Below, piece after piece: positions 1 through 8,578 of a stretch of 40,599 nucleotides of DNA. The position numbers were made by a program, and so were the translations under genes. Under the pieces are notes generated by a model. It was not told where the DNA came from. It was given only the letters and a program-made list of their open reading frames with translations, and searched no databases. Within the stretch, counting starts at the first letter, position 1; every line of letters starts with the position of its first letter. This DNA comes from Verrucomicrobiia bacterium (lineage in GTDB: Bacteria > Verrucomicrobiota > Verrucomicrobiia > Verrucomicrobiales > Akkermansiaceae): positions 1 through 40,599 of the forward strand of contig JAUIJB010000029.1 of NCBI GenBank assembly GCA_030430455.1. Reading direction: 5' to 3'.

Positions 1-2
1 AG

Positions 3-935
3 CGCGAGGAAGCCCTGCTGCGCAAGCTTATCGGCATGAACGAGGGCCGCCTCCCGGAGAAGTCGATCCGGGCGATCTACCGCGAGATCATGTCGGCCGC
101 GCTGGCGCTCGAGGAGGATCTCAAGATCGCCTACCTCGGCCCCGAGGGCACCTGGACCCACCAGGCCGCGATCAAGAAATTCGGCCACTCGGTCGCCTAC
201 ACCGCCCAGCCGAACTTCGCCGAGGTCTTCGACCAGGTCAGCCGCCGCCGTGCCGACTACGGGGTGGTGCCGATCGAGAACTCGACCGAGGGCGCCGTCT
301 CGCACACCCTCGACCTGTTCGTCGATTCCCCCTTGCACATCTGCGCCCAGATCCTGCTGCGGATCGAGAACGGCCTAATGGCGGCCATCCCGCGCGAGGA
401 AATCCGCACGCTCTACTCCCACCCCCAGGTCTTCGGCCAGTGCCGCAACTGGATCCTGCGCCACTTCCCCGACGCCGATCTGGTCGAGGTCTCCTCGACC
501 ACCCGGGCCGCGGAGATCGCGCGGCAGAAGTCCGCCGAGGGTGCCGCCGCGCTGGGTGGCCCGCTCGCGGCCGAGCTCAACGGCCTGACCATGCTCGAGG
601 AGTGCATCCAGGACCGCGCCACCAACACCACCCGCTTCCTGGTGATCGGCGAGAAGACCTGCCCGCCCACGGGCAAGGACCGCACCTCCCTGCTGTTCGC
701 CATCCACGACCGCCCCGGCTCGCTGGTGAAGGCGCTTCAGGCCTTCGAGCACTTCGACATCAACATGTCCAAGATCGAGTCGCGTCCGTCGAAGCGGAAG
801 GACTGGGAGTACGTCTTCTACGTCGACCTCGCCGGCCACTGCGATGATGCCAAGGTCAGCGAGGCCATCGGCGAACTCGAGCACCACTGCTCGATCGTCA
901 AGCTGCTGGGCTCCTACCCCGACACCACGGAGTAG
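3..935 (+). CDS. pheA: Chorismate mutase / prephenate dehydratase (P-protein), 5'-truncated by the window
   Basis: This enzyme converts chorismate to prephenate and prephenate to phenylpyruvate in phenylalanine synthesis, in the cytoplasm. The reading frame is open from base 3, so the start lies before the window. The first ~35 codons match the end of a chorismate mutase helix (PEKSIRAIYREIMSA). The prephenate dehydratase domain begins near 120 with YLGPEGTWTHQAA and contains IENSTEGAV and NTTRFLVIG, the substrate-binding TRF motif. An ACT regulatory domain follows from about 700 with DRPGSLVKAL and the ESRP motif near 774, so feedback inhibition by phenylalanine is expected from the family. 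The gene is convergent with frr, and the 84-bp gap shows no clear terminator. Confidence 0.95.
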   Translation, partial: REEALLRKLIGMNEGRLPEKSIRAIYREIMSAALALEEDLKIAYLGPEGTWTHQAAIKKFGHSVAYTAQPNFAEVFDQVSRRRADYGVVPIENSTEGAVSHTLDLFVDSPLHICAQILLRIENGLMAAIPREEIRTLYSHPQVFGQCRNWILRHFPDADLVEVSSTTRAAEIARQKSAEGAAALGGPLAAELNGLTMLEECIQDRATNTTRFLVIGEKTCPPTGKDRTSLLFAIHDRPGSLVKALQAFEHFDINMSKIESRPSKRKDWEYVFYVDLAGHCDDAKVSEAIGELEHHCSIVKLLGSYPDTTE

Positions 936-1019
936 GCGCGGTAGGCGGCCCAAGGGTGCCCGGAGACCGCGGGATAGCGGGAAGAACGGAGCGAGGGTGG
1001 AGCGGATCGGCCGCCCTCT

Positions 1020-1586
1020 TCAGACGGTCATCACTTCCTTCTCCTTGGCCGCGACCTGCTCGTCGACCTCCTTGACGAAGCGGTCGGTGAGGGTCTGGAC
1101 CTCGGTCTCGTGGTCCTTGAGGCTGTCCTCGGTCAGCTGGTTGTCGGCCTTGAGTTTCTTCGCCTCGCCCATGCCGTCCTTGCGAACCGCCCGGATCCTC
1201 ACCTTGCACTCCTCGCCGAGCTGCTTGACCAGCTTGACCATCTCCTTGCGGCGCTCCTCGGAGAGCTCGGGGATCGGCACCCGGATCGAGCGCTCCGCGG
1301 CCACCGGGTTGAGGTTGAGCTTCGACTCGCGGATCGCCCGCTCGATGTCGGGCGTCGTGCTGGGGTCGAAGGGCGAGACGTTGAGCATGCGCGGCTCCGG
1401 GCTGCTGATCACCGCCAGCTGCTTGAGCTTCATCTGGCTGCCGTAGGCGGCGACCGTCACGTCGAGGCTCTCGATCAGCGCCGGAGATGCCTTCCCGGTG
1501 CGCACCCCGGCAAACTCGTGGCCGAGGTGATCGACCGCGCTCTTCATCGCTTCCTCAATGTTCGACAGGGATTCTTCCGGGCTCAT
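1020..1586 (-). CDS. frr: Ribosome recycling factor
   Basis: RRF splits the post-termination ribosome together with EF-G in the cytoplasm. The 188-residue length matches the family (about 185). Seen directly are the N-terminal helix with FAGVRTGKASP, the NVSPFDPSTTPDIERAI segment and the C-terminal KEKEVMTV tail, all typical of RRF. The ATG at 1586 gives the normal N-terminus. It lies 51 bp downstream of pyrH on the same strand, the usual bacterial pyrH-frr order, and is probably co-transcribed with it. The tsf gene that often precedes pyrH is not here; a small exported protein takes that place. Confidence 0.97.
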   Translation of the reverse strand: MSPEESLSNIEEAMKSAVDHLGHEFAGVRTGKASPALIESLDVTVAAYGSQMKLKQLAVISSPEPRMLNVSPFDPSTTPDIERAIRESKLNLNPVAAERSIRVPIPELSEERRKEMVKLVKQLGEECKVRIRAVRKDGMGEAKKLKADNQLTEDSLKDHETEVQTLTDRFVKEVDEQVAAKEKEVMTV

Positions 1587-1637
1587 GATGGTGGTGTTGT
1601 CGTTGGAGATCGTGCTTCGGAGTCACACCGCGGCGGG

Positions 1638-2375
1638 CTAGCCTTCCTGGTCGACCCGGGTGCCGACGTCCTCGCCGAGGATCGCCTGGGTGACCTTACC
1701 GCAGTCGTTGAGGTCGAACACGACGATCGGAATGTTGTTCTCCATGCACAGCGTGAACGCCGTGGAATCCATCACCTTCAGCTCGGAGGTGATGCACTCG
1801 CGGAAGGAGACCCGGTCGTAGCGTTTCGCGTCGGGGTTCTTCTTCGGGTCCGAGTCGTAGACGCCGTCGACCATGGTCGCCTTGAGCACCGCGTCGGACG
1901 AGGTCTCGCTGGCCCGCAGCGCCGCGGTGGTGTCGGTCGAGAAGAACGGGCTGCCGGTGCCCGCGGCGAAGATCACCACGGTGCCCTCCGAGAGGTGGCG
2001 CACCGCCTTGCGGCGGATGAAGGTCTCGGCGACGTTCTGCATCTCGATCGCCGACTGCACCACGCAGGGGACGCCCTGGTGCTCGAGGGCCCCCTGGAGC
2101 GCCAGCGCATTCATCACGGTGGCGAGCATGCCGACGTAGTCGGCCGTCGCGCGGTCCATGCCGCGGGCGCTCGCCGAGGCGCCGCGCCAGAAGTTGCCGC
2201 CGCCGACCACGATCCCCAGCTCGACGTTGCCGCCGGACATCGCGTCGCAGACCTCCCGGGCGATGCGGTCGACGATCTCCGGCGAGATGTTATCGGAACT
2301 CTTGCCCTCGCGCAGGGCCTCGCCACTGAGCTTCAGGATGACGCGGCGCTTCGAGGGGACGGAGTTGGGACTCAT
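1638..2375 (-). CDS. pyrH: UMP kinase (uridylate kinase)
   Basis: PyrH phosphorylates UMP to UDP with ATP as a hexamer of the amino-acid kinase fold, in pyrimidine nucleotide synthesis. Motifs seen are KLSGEAL near the N-terminus, [38 protein letters not shown] and [14 protein letters not shown], all diagnostic for bacterial PyrH. The frame stays open upstream to 2480, but the ATG at 2375 gives 245 residues, close to the family length of about 240, and places the first beta strand (RRVILKLSG) properly. It is followed by frr on the same strand. The 2376-2442 gap has a weak CCCTGC/GCAGGG inverted repeat flanking an A-rich run (T-rich on the coding strand). Confidence 0.97.
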   Translation of the reverse strand: MSPNSVPSKRRVILKLSGEALREGKSSDNISPEIVDRIAREVCDAMSGGNVELGIVVGGGNFWRGASASARGMDRATADYVGMLATVMNALALQGALEHQGVPCVVQSAIEMQNVAETFIRRKAVRHLSEGTVVIFAAGTGSPFFSTDTTAALRASETSSDAVLKATMVDGVYDSDPKKNPDAKRYDRVSFRECITSELKVMDSTAFTLCMENNIPIVVFDLNDCGKVTQAILGEDVGTRVDQEG

Positions 2376-2442
2376 GCGTTGGCGCTGATCCAAGCAACTC
2401 GCCCCCCTGCTTGGAAAGGGGAAAAAAGGGGCAGGGACCGGC

Positions 2443-2991
2443 TCAGCCCCCGGCCAGGGAGTAATCGGAGTCGAGCTCACGCAGCGAGTCGGTCCCCTCG
2501 TCGGTCCCGATGATCCTCAGGCGGACATCCAGCGGGTCCACCTGCGGCCGCTGGTACTCCTCGAGGGTCTTGCGCACCGCCACGATCGCCAGCTTGAGCA
2601 CCTGGCGGACGGTCAGGTCGATCTCGTCGGGGATCGACAGCTCGGCGACGTTCAGCCGGACCTCCAGGCCGTCGTTCATCAGTTCGGCCTCGATGCCGAT
2701 CTTGCACAGCACCAGCAGGTTGACCTCCTCGACCTTGTAGTTCGGGTTGTTGGTGCGCAGCTGGTGCGGGCTCTTCACCGCCTCCACCAGGGACTCGGGG
2801 AAGGCGCCGGACAGCGCCATCGCGCGCTCGACCACGGTCGCCTGGAGCGCCTCGCCGGTGTCGGTGATGGCATCGTCGACATCGGTCCCGTGGAGGCTGA
2901 CCGGCTCGTGGATCTGGACCACCGAGATGGTGGTCGCCGGGGCCATGCTGGTCACCCCGAGGAGCGCGATGCAGGTGAGGATCCGGTTCAT
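2443..2991 (-). CDS. Small exported protein of unknown function
   Basis: I do not recognise a family. The 182-residue product begins with a signal peptide ([19 protein letters not shown], likely cleavage after APA), so it is probably periplasmic. The mature part is mostly acidic and looks alpha/beta, with a segment [20 protein letters not shown] in the second half that reads as an amphipathic helix. No catalytic motif, Cys pair or membrane segment is visible. It lies 28 bp after fmt and 67 bp before pyrH on the same strand, so it may belong to the same transcript. Its codon choice matches the neighbours, which supports a real gene. Confidence 0.75.
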   Translation of the reverse strand: MNRILTCIALLGVTSMAPATTISVVQIHEPVSLHGTDVDDAITDTGEALQATVVERAMALSGAFPESLVEAVKSPHQLRTNNPNYKVEEVNLLVLCKIGIEAELMNDGLEVRLNVAELSIPDEIDLTVRQVLKLAIVAVRKTLEEYQRPQVDPLDVRLRIIGTDEGTDSLRELDSDYSLAGG

Positions 2992-3019
2992 GGCCGCGGA
3001 TCATGCCAGATGTCCGGGA

Positions 3020-4003
3020 TCAATCCAGCGGTAGTTTGTCGGGGCTGCCGAGGCCGCGCCACCAGTCGGCGGCCGGCATCCGCCGCGACCCCTCCGGCTG
3101 GACCTCGCCCAGCCGCACCGAGCCGGTGCCACAGCCGACCACGATCCCCTCCCCGGTGTCCGCGGCCACCCCGGGCTCGCCGCCGGCGATTTCGGCCATG
3201 TCGGCCATGTCGGCCACGCCGGCGAGGTCGGCCCGCATGGGGGGAAACAGCTTGAGGCGGCGGCAGGCGGCGCCGTCCCGGAAGGTGGTGTGGCATCCCG
3301 GCCAGGGATCGAAGGCGCGGACCCGCCGCTCGATCTCCGCGGCCGGGCGGCTCCAGTCGATCCGGCCGTCCTCGCGCCCCAGCTTGGGGGCGTAGCTCGA
3401 CTCACCGAGCTCCGCCTGCGGGGTCCGCGGGGCGTCGCCCTCGAGCAGCGCCGGCAGTCCCTCGCGCAGCACGCCGGCCGCGGTCCCGGCGAGCCGGTCG
3501 TGCAGCGTCCCCGCCGTGTCGTCCGGCCGGACGGGCTCCTCGTGGGCCAGGATCACGTCGCCCGCGTCGAGCTTGCGGACCACGTGCATCAGGGTCACGC
3601 CGGTGACCTCGTCACCGGCATCGATCGCCGCCTGGATGCAGGCCGCGCCGCGATGGCGCGGCAGCAGCGACGCGTGCAGGTTGACGAAGCCGAGCGGCGG
3701 CATGGCGATGAGGGCTTGCGGGAGGATCTGGCCGTAGGCCATCACCACCGCCAGCTCGGCGTCCCAGCTGCGGATCCGGTCGAGCGCCGCGGCATCGCGG
3801 ACCATCTCCGGCTGCAGCACCGGGATGCCGGCCTCGACGGCGATCGACTTGATCCGCGGCGGGTTCGGCCGGCGGTGGCGGCCGGCCGGCCGGTCCGGCT
3901 GGGTGACCAGGCCGACCACCTCGACGCCGCTGTCGAGCAGCTGGCGGAACGAGGGAATCGCGATGTCCCCGGTGCCGAGGAACATGACCCGGGCCGCCCT
4001 CAC
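3020..4003 (-). CDS. fmt: Methionyl-tRNA formyltransferase
   Basis: Fmt formylates Met-tRNAfMet from 10-formyl-tetrahydrofolate so that translation can start. Seen are the N-terminal Rossmann strand RVMFLGTGDIAIPSF, the catalytic region FVNLHASLLPRHRGAACIQ and GDEVTGVTLMHVV, then a C-terminal OB-like region, 327 residues in all (E. coli has 315). The start chosen is GTG at 4003, which overlaps the adk stop as GTGA and supplies the short strand before MFLGTGD. An ATG at 3985 would cut into that first strand. The overlap suggests translational coupling to adk. Confidence 0.93.
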   Translation of the reverse strand: MRAARVMFLGTGDIAIPSFRQLLDSGVEVVGLVTQPDRPAGRHRRPNPPRIKSIAVEAGIPVLQPEMVRDAAALDRIRSWDAELAVVMAYGQILPQALIAMPPLGFVNLHASLLPRHRGAACIQAAIDAGDEVTGVTLMHVVRKLDAGDVILAHEEPVRPDDTAGTLHDRLAGTAAGVLREGLPALLEGDAPRTPQAELGESSYAPKLGREDGRIDWSRPAAEIERRVRAFDPWPGCHTTFRDGAACRRLKLFPPMRADLAGVADMADMAEIAGGEPGVAADTGEGIVVGCGTGSVRLGEVQPEGSRRMPAADWWRGLGSPDKLPLD

Positions 4004-4632
4004 GACTTCACGGCCGGGAGCTCGCCGCAGGCCTCGAGGGTGGTCACCTTGTGGAGGATGTCGTGGAGCACCTTCACCGGCGGCTGAGTGGCATCGATCT
4101 CGGTGACGATGTCCGACGAGTAGTGGTCCAGGATCGGCTTGGTCTCGGCCTCGTAGGTGGCGATGCGTTGCTGGATCACGGTCTCCGAGGCGTCGTCGAT
4201 CCGGTTCTCCTTCAGCGCCCGCTTGCGCATCCGCCGGGCCAGCTCGGCGCGGTTCGGGCAGGACAGGTGGAACACCTGGAGGATCTCGAGGAACTCGTCG
4301 ATCATCCTCGCCTGCTCGACGTTGCGGGGGATGCCGTCGAGCACGAGGAAGTCGATGTCCGGCTTGTAGACGTGCGAGTCCGCCCAGTTGTCGACCTGCG
4401 CCTTCCACAGCTCGACGGTCAGCTCGTCGGGAACCAGCTCGCCGCGGCTCGAGTACTCGACGAAGCGCCGCCCGATCGAGGTCCGGGTGTCGAGCGAGCG
4501 GAACACGTCGCCACAGGCGCAGTGGAAGAACCGCGGGATCGAGCCGAGGATCTTGCCCTGGGTGCCCTTGCCGGAGCCGGGGGCGCCGAGGATGAGGATC
4601 GCGGGACGCTTGGTGTCGAGGGCCTTGGTCAT
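4000..4632 (-). CDS. adk: Adenylate kinase-type nucleoside monophosphate kinase, short LID
   Basis: The product transfers phosphate between ATP and a nucleoside monophosphate. The P-loop GAPGSGKGTQ, the NMP-binding segment with GDVFRSL, and DGIPRNVEQA (normally DGFPR) are visible. The LID region reads RALKENRIDDASETV, so the roughly 30-residue LID insert of typical bacterial long-form Adk is absent; this is the short architecture seen in eukaryotic AK1 and UMP/CMP kinases. The ATG at 4632 gives 210 residues; an upstream ATG at 4671 would add a non-conserved basic leader. AMP specificity is therefore inferred and UMP/CMP use is possible. It overlaps fmt by 4 bp. Confidence 0.88.
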   Translation of the reverse strand: MTKALDTKRPAILILGAPGSGKGTQGKILGSIPRFFHCACGDVFRSLDTRTSIGRRFVEYSSRGELVPDELTVELWKAQVDNWADSHVYKPDIDFLVLDGIPRNVEQARMIDEFLEILQVFHLSCPNRAELARRMRKRALKENRIDDASETVIQQRIATYEAETKPILDHYSSDIVTEIDATQPPVKVLHDILHKVTTLEACGELPAVKS

Positions 4633-4678
4633 GGAGCGGCGCAGCCTAGGAAGCCACCCGGACCGCCGCAAGCGTCGA

Positions 4679-5578
4679 TCATCCGGCCCCGGCGGTCAGG
4701 AACAGGGGCAGCGGGACCAGCATCGCCACGTCGGCGAGGGTCCGCTGGGCATCGAGCGAGAAGCGCCTGCGGTTGCGGTTGACCACCTGGAGCAGAGCCG
4801 CCGAGACGAGGATGGCGTAGAAGAAGATCCGCGACGGGGCGCCGTCGAGCCCGCCCTCGAAGACCGAGCCGCGGTTGGCGACGAAGGCCCCGAACAGGGC
4901 CCCGGCCGCGAGCAGCGTCAGCGGCAGGGTCAGGGAGAGCTCGTCGCCCGCCTTGACCTCGGGGTCATCCGAGCGGCGCGAGTGCTCCCACAGGTGGATC
5001 GCCGTGATGTTCAGCGCGCAGAGGACCGCGAAGCAGACCAGCTCGGGCGTCAGCAGCATCTGGAACCACCCGATCCCCGGCAGGAAGACGTGCGCCATCA
5101 TCGCCGTGCCGTAGGCGAAGGCGGTGCCGGCCACGAGGTTGCGCATGTACGGGATCTCCCGTGTCATTGCCGCGAAGACCACCAGCGTGAAGAAGGCCAT
5201 GACCAGCACGAAACCCGGCCAGGCGTAGGAAAAGATCGCCACCGGCAGGGTCCCGAAAACGATCCAGGCGAGCAGCCCGAGCGCGATGGCGACGGCCACG
5301 AGGAAGGCGCCGCGATGGCGTCCGTGGAAGCGATGGCGCCCGCCGAGGGTCGGGTCGTCGCCCTCGCGCAGCTTCAGGTCGAACAGCCGGTCGAGCACGT
5401 AGATCACCCACACCGCCAGCCCGAGTGCGAGGTAGGCGTTCGCCGCGAGGTAGTCGACGCGCCACGCCCGGGCGAACATGTAGAGCCAGGCGACCGCCAC
5501 CAGCGGGGCGTCGAGGCTCAGCAGGTTCGGCCACAGCCACCACGGTGTTCGGCGATCCGGCATCGGTGCGACGACCAT
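4679..5578 (-). CDS. Polytopic membrane protein, UbiA prenyltransferase-like
   Basis: The ~299-residue product has about eight hydrophobic segments, which points to an integral inner-membrane protein. Near residue 60 the sequence VIYVLDRLFDLKL carries a D-x-x-x-D pair on the cytoplasmic side of a helix, reminiscent of the first Asp-rich motif of the UbiA superfamily, followed by GDDPTLGGRHRFH. A second charged loop IHLWEHSRRSDDPE may stand for the second Asp-rich site. The classic NDxxDxxxD signature is not complete, so UbiA membership is an inference. Starts at 5578 and 5563 are both possible. It lies divergent to the exonuclease gene and 46 bp upstream of adk. Confidence 0.6.
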   Translation of the reverse strand: MVVAPMPDRRTPWWLWPNLLSLDAPLVAVAWLYMFARAWRVDYLAANAYLALGLAVWVIYVLDRLFDLKLREGDDPTLGGRHRFHGRHRGAFLVAVAIALGLLAWIVFGTLPVAIFSYAWPGFVLVMAFFTLVVFAAMTREIPYMRNLVAGTAFAYGTAMMAHVFLPGIGWFQMLLTPELVCFAVLCALNITAIHLWEHSRRSDDPEVKAGDELSLTLPLTLLAAGALFGAFVANRGSVFEGGLDGAPSRIFFYAILVSAALLQVVNRNRRRFSLDAQRTLADVAMLVPLPLFLTAGAG

Positions 5579-5671
5579 CCGGGCCGCCCCGACGCATGGC
5601 AAGCCCCGGGTTGGGGGCAATCGGCGGGGAATTTTCTGGGCAAGGACCGGCGCGGCGAGCATCGCTTGGCC

Positions 5672-6289
5672 GTGGACCCCGCCACCCCGATCCGGGACTG
5701 CCGCTTCGCCGCCATCGACTTCGAGTCGGCCGGCGCCGCGCGCGGCCGGACCGACGTCCCGGTGCAGGTCGGCGCCGCCTGCTGGGCCCCCCGCAACGGC
5801 CTCGGCGACCAGCTCCGCTCGTTCCTGCGCAGCGACCAGCCGATCACCTGGTCGGCGCGCAAGGTCCACGGCATCGGCGCCGACGACCTCGCGGGCGCCC
5901 CCGGCTTGATGGAACTCTGGCCGGAGCTGCGCCGGCTGCTCGGCGGGGCGGCCGTGGTCGCCCACGGCAAGGGCACCGAGAAGCGTTTCCTGCGGGCCTT
6001 CCCGGGGCACGGCTTCGGTCCATGGATCGACACCCTGCTGCTGGCCCGCGCCGCCTGGCCGGAACTGGAGGACCACTCGCTGTCATCGATCTGCGCCGCC
6101 CACGAGCTCGACGGCAAGGTCCGCGCCGCCTTCCCCGGCGGGCGCTGGCACGACGCCCTCTACGACAGCCTCGGCTCCGTCTTCGTGCTCGCCGAGGTCA
6201 TCCGCGCCTTCGACCTGGGGGACGCTCCGCTTGGCGCGCTCGTCCGCCCCGACACTTCCGCCTGGCACCGCCTGCGGCACCCGCGCTGA
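5672..6289 (+). CDS. DnaQ/RNase T-fold 3'-5' exonuclease
   Basis: The protein has the three exonuclease blocks of the DEDDh family. Exo I is FAAIDFESAG near residue 12, Exo II is VVAHGKGTEKRFL, and Exo III is WHDALYDSLGSVFVL with the catalytic His and Asp. In Exo II the usual Asp of HNxxFD is replaced by a Glu (TEKRFL), which could still bind metal. The family removes 3' nucleotides from DNA or RNA; whether this copy proofreads, repairs or processes RNA cannot be told. There is no ATG at the right place; GTG at 5672 (or TTG at 5666) gives a normal N-terminus and about 205 residues. No polymerase gene is adjacent. Confidence 0.82.
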   Translation: MDPATPIRDCRFAAIDFESAGAARGRTDVPVQVGAACWAPRNGLGDQLRSFLRSDQPITWSARKVHGIGADDLAGAPGLMELWPELRRLLGGAAVVAHGKGTEKRFLRAFPGHGFGPWIDTLLLARAAWPELEDHSLSSICAAHELDGKVRAAFPGGRWHDALYDSLGSVFVLAEVIRAFDLGDAPLGALVRPDTSAWHRLRHPR

Positions 6290-6411
6290 GGCACCGCGGA
6301 CCGCGCGACACCAGCCGCGCCCGGGAGGCCCGGACCCGCTCCCTCCCCCGGCATCATCCCTCACCCGCTTTCTCCCTTTTCATCCCGCGGGATCCGTTTC
6401 CTACTCCGCCC

Positions 6412-7497
6412 ATGCCCAGTGTCCGCGTCGCGCTCACCCACTCGCCCTACGAGGTGAAAGTCGAGTCCGGCCTGCTGCCCGCGGCCGGCGGGTGGATCCG
6501 CCCGCTCCTTCCCGGCCCCAAGCTTGCCGTCATCACCGACGACCGGGTCGGCCCGCTGCATGCCGCGACCCTCATGGACTCGCTGGAGGGTGCCGGCTAC
6601 CACGCGACCCTCCACACCATCCCGGCGGGTGAGGCCTCCAAGTCCTTCGACCGCAGCGCGGCGCTGTGCGACGAACTCGCCGGGGCCGGTCACGACCGCT
6701 CCTCGGCGGTGGTCGCGCTGGGGGGCGGCGTCGTCGGCGACCTGGCCGGTTTTGTCGCCGCGATCTTCTACCGCGGGATCCCCTTCGTCCAGATTCCCAC
6801 CACCATCGTCGCCCAGGTCGACTCGTCGGTCGGCGGCAAGACCGGGATCAACCTCGCGGCCGGCAAGAACCTCGTCGGCGCCTTCCACCAGCCGCGCCTG
6901 GTTCTGGTCGATCCGGAGACCCTCCACACGCTGCCCTCGCGCGAGTTCCGCGAGGGCTTTGCCGAGGTGATCAAGCACGCCGCGATCCGCGATGCCGCCA
7001 TGCTCGACGAGATCGCCGCGCTCGACCCCACGTCGACCGCCGTCCCGGCCGGGCTGATCGCCCGCAACGTCGCGATCAAGGCGCGGGTCGTCGAGGAGGA
7101 CGAGAAGGAGACCAGCGGCACCCGGGCCCTGCTCAACTTCGGCCACACGATCGGCCACGGGATCGAGGCCGCCGTGCCCTACGGCGAGCTGCTGCATGGC
7201 GAGGCGATCTCGCTCGGCCTGCGGGCCGCGCTGCACCTCAGCGAGCGGCGCGCCGGGCTCGACCCGGCCGAATCACGCCGCATCCTCGACCTGCTGGAGC
7301 TTTTCGGGCTGCCGCTCCGGCTGTCCGCGTCGATTCCCACCGAGGCGGTCCTCGACAAGCTCGCCCGCGACAAGAAGTTCGCCGCCGGCAGGATCCGCTT
7401 CGTCCTGCTGCGCCGCGCCGGCGACGCCTTCCTCTCCGCCGAGGTCACCCCGGATGATCTCAGGGACGCGATCGAGCACCTCCGCACGCCCGCCTGA
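6412..7497 (+). CDS. aroB: 3-dehydroquinate synthase
   Basis: AroB cyclises DAHP to 3-dehydroquinate, the second step of the shikimate pathway, using NAD and a divalent metal. Seen are the NAD-binding ALGGGVVGDLAGFVAA, the PTTIVAQVDSSVGGKTGIN signature, the metal and substrate residues in EGFAEVIKHAAI, FGHTIGHGIEA and LLHGEAISLG. The ATG at 6412 gives 361 residues, the usual size. The gene is convergent with the prepilin cassette, separated by two strong hairpins. A second, divergent member of the same superfamily lies at 26751-27935. Confidence 0.97.
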   Translation: MPSVRVALTHSPYEVKVESGLLPAAGGWIRPLLPGPKLAVITDDRVGPLHAATLMDSLEGAGYHATLHTIPAGEASKSFDRSAALCDELAGAGHDRSSAVVALGGGVVGDLAGFVAAIFYRGIPFVQIPTTIVAQVDSSVGGKTGINLAAGKNLVGAFHQPRLVLVDPETLHTLPSREFREGFAEVIKHAAIRDAAMLDEIAALDPTSTAVPAGLIARNVAIKARVVEEDEKETSGTRALLNFGHTIGHGIEAAVPYGELLHGEAISLGLRAALHLSERRAGLDPAESRRILDLLELFGLPLRLSASIPTEAVLDKLARDKKFAAGRIRFVLLRRAGDAFLSAEVTPDDLRDAIEHLRTPA

Positions 7498-7568
7498 ACC
7501 CGGCCGCGGCGAGCGGACCCTCCAGACCATCCTCCATGTGGATTCGGCCGATCCCGGCCGACCACGAT

Positions 7569-7610
7569 TCCCGCGGGCCCTCCCCGCGGGACCGCCCGCA
7601 CTGGCGGGCG
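7569..7610. terminator. Double hairpin between convergent aroB and prepilin cassette
   Basis: Two perfect stem-loops lie back to back in the convergent gap. The first has a 9-bp stem TCCCGCGGG/CCCGCGGGA (7569-7577 and 7583-7591) with a 5-nt loop. The second has a 7-bp stem CGCCCGC/GCGGGCG (7593-7599 and 7604-7610) with loop ACTG. There is no T tract, so bidirectional termination is inferred from position and stem strength. Confidence 0.5.
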
Positions 7611-7618
7611 TCAGGCCG

Positions 7619-8560
7619 TCACATCGACGGAACCTCGATGATGCGGGAGTAGTTGAACGAGTTCCGCTGGTAGTCGGTGTCGGTCAGGCCCTCGTCTCCG
7701 AGCCGTGCGACGCCGGCGTCGGAGAGCACGGTAATGCTGATGTCGACGCCCTTCAGGCGGCCGGCCTCGATCTCCTCTAGTTCGGCCCCGTCGACCTCGA
7801 TGTTCTGGAGCACGATCCCGGTTCCCTTGAGGCGGAACTCCCCATTCCTTTCAAGTCCAAGCGGGACCCGCACGGTTTCAACCTCGACCGTTCCTTCACT
7901 TCCGCCGGTCCGGCGACTCACCTCGACGAGGAAGGTCACGGTGAACTGGTGGACGTTCTCGCAGATGAAGTTCTCCTCCTCGTCGACGTCCCCGCTGATG
8001 CTGCGCACCGCGGTCTCGAGATCATCCTTGCCGAGCAGGTTCTCGAAGGTGACGTCCGGGTCGACGAGACGACGGAAGAGGACGAAGGTGGCGTTGTCGT
8101 CGTCGCCGGACTCCCCCTCGATCGGGTCGCGGTACCTCATCTGGTACGACACGCAGGAGACATCGCCGCCCTTGTCGACGCCCTCCTTGCCGATCTGGCC
8201 GAGGTAGCGGTCGGTCGCCGCCGTGAAGAAGCTGAGTTCGGCGACATTTGGCTCAGCCTTGTTGCGCACGGCGGCCGGCACCATCGCGTCGGAGTCGATT
8301 CCGGCATAGAGGTACTCCGAGCTGTTGCCACTCCGGCTTACCAGCGCCTCGAAGTCCTTCGCCATCGTGTCGAGCATGGCCTTCGCCTGGCGCGAGGCAC
8401 GGATCTCGGCGCGGCTGCGGGTCCAGGTGTCGGTCGCGATCGCCGTGATCTGGACCAGGATGGTCACGATGGTGATCGAGATGCCCATCGCCACCATGAG
8501 CTCGAGGAGGGTGAAGCCTCCGCGCTGGCGACGGGTCGGGTTGGATTTCTGGGTCTTCAT
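7619..8560 (-). CDS. Prepilin-type N-terminal domain protein (third cassette gene)
   Basis: The 313-residue product has a type IV prepilin/pseudopilin leader: a basic start, then GG followed by FTLLELMVAMGISI, with Glu at mature position 5 and a single hydrophobic helix. This predicts processing by a PilD-like peptidase and membrane anchoring. The helix is followed by a region rich in Arg and Ala (EIRASRQAKAMLDTMAKDFE) and then a beta-rich globular part of unknown role. The pattern resembles the prepilin-like proteins of Verru_Chthon gene cassettes, but the assignment is from memory of the family and not certain. It starts 18 bp after the previous cassette gene and shares the leader CAAATCCATG with the first one. 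Confidence 0.85.
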   Translation of the reverse strand: MKTQKSNPTRRQRGGFTLLELMVAMGISITIVTILVQITAIATDTWTRSRAEIRASRQAKAMLDTMAKDFEALVSRSGNSSEYLYAGIDSDAMVPAAVRNKAEPNVAELSFFTAATDRYLGQIGKEGVDKGGDVSCVSYQMRYRDPIEGESGDDDNATFVLFRRLVDPDVTFENLLGKDDLETAVRSISGDVDEEENFICENVHQFTVTFLVEVSRRTGGSEGTVEVETVRVPLGLERNGEFRLKGTGIVLQNIEVDGAELEEIEAGRLKGVDISITVLSDAGVARLGDEGLTDTDYQRNSFNYSRIIEVPSM

Positions 8561-8578
8561 GGATTTGGGTTCGTGACC

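Noticed and set aside
2405..2436. Rho-independent terminator upstream of pyrH (CCCTGC/GCAGGG with an A-rich run)
   Set aside because: The stem is only 6 bp, the A-rich run (T-rich on the coding strand) lies in the loop rather than after the stem, and the genes on both sides may share a transcript.
4388..5671. Long open frame upstream of the exonuclease, in frame with it
   Set aside because: The part before about 5670 translates to charged low-complexity sequence and lies antisense to adk and the membrane protein; only the part from 5672 has exonuclease motifs.
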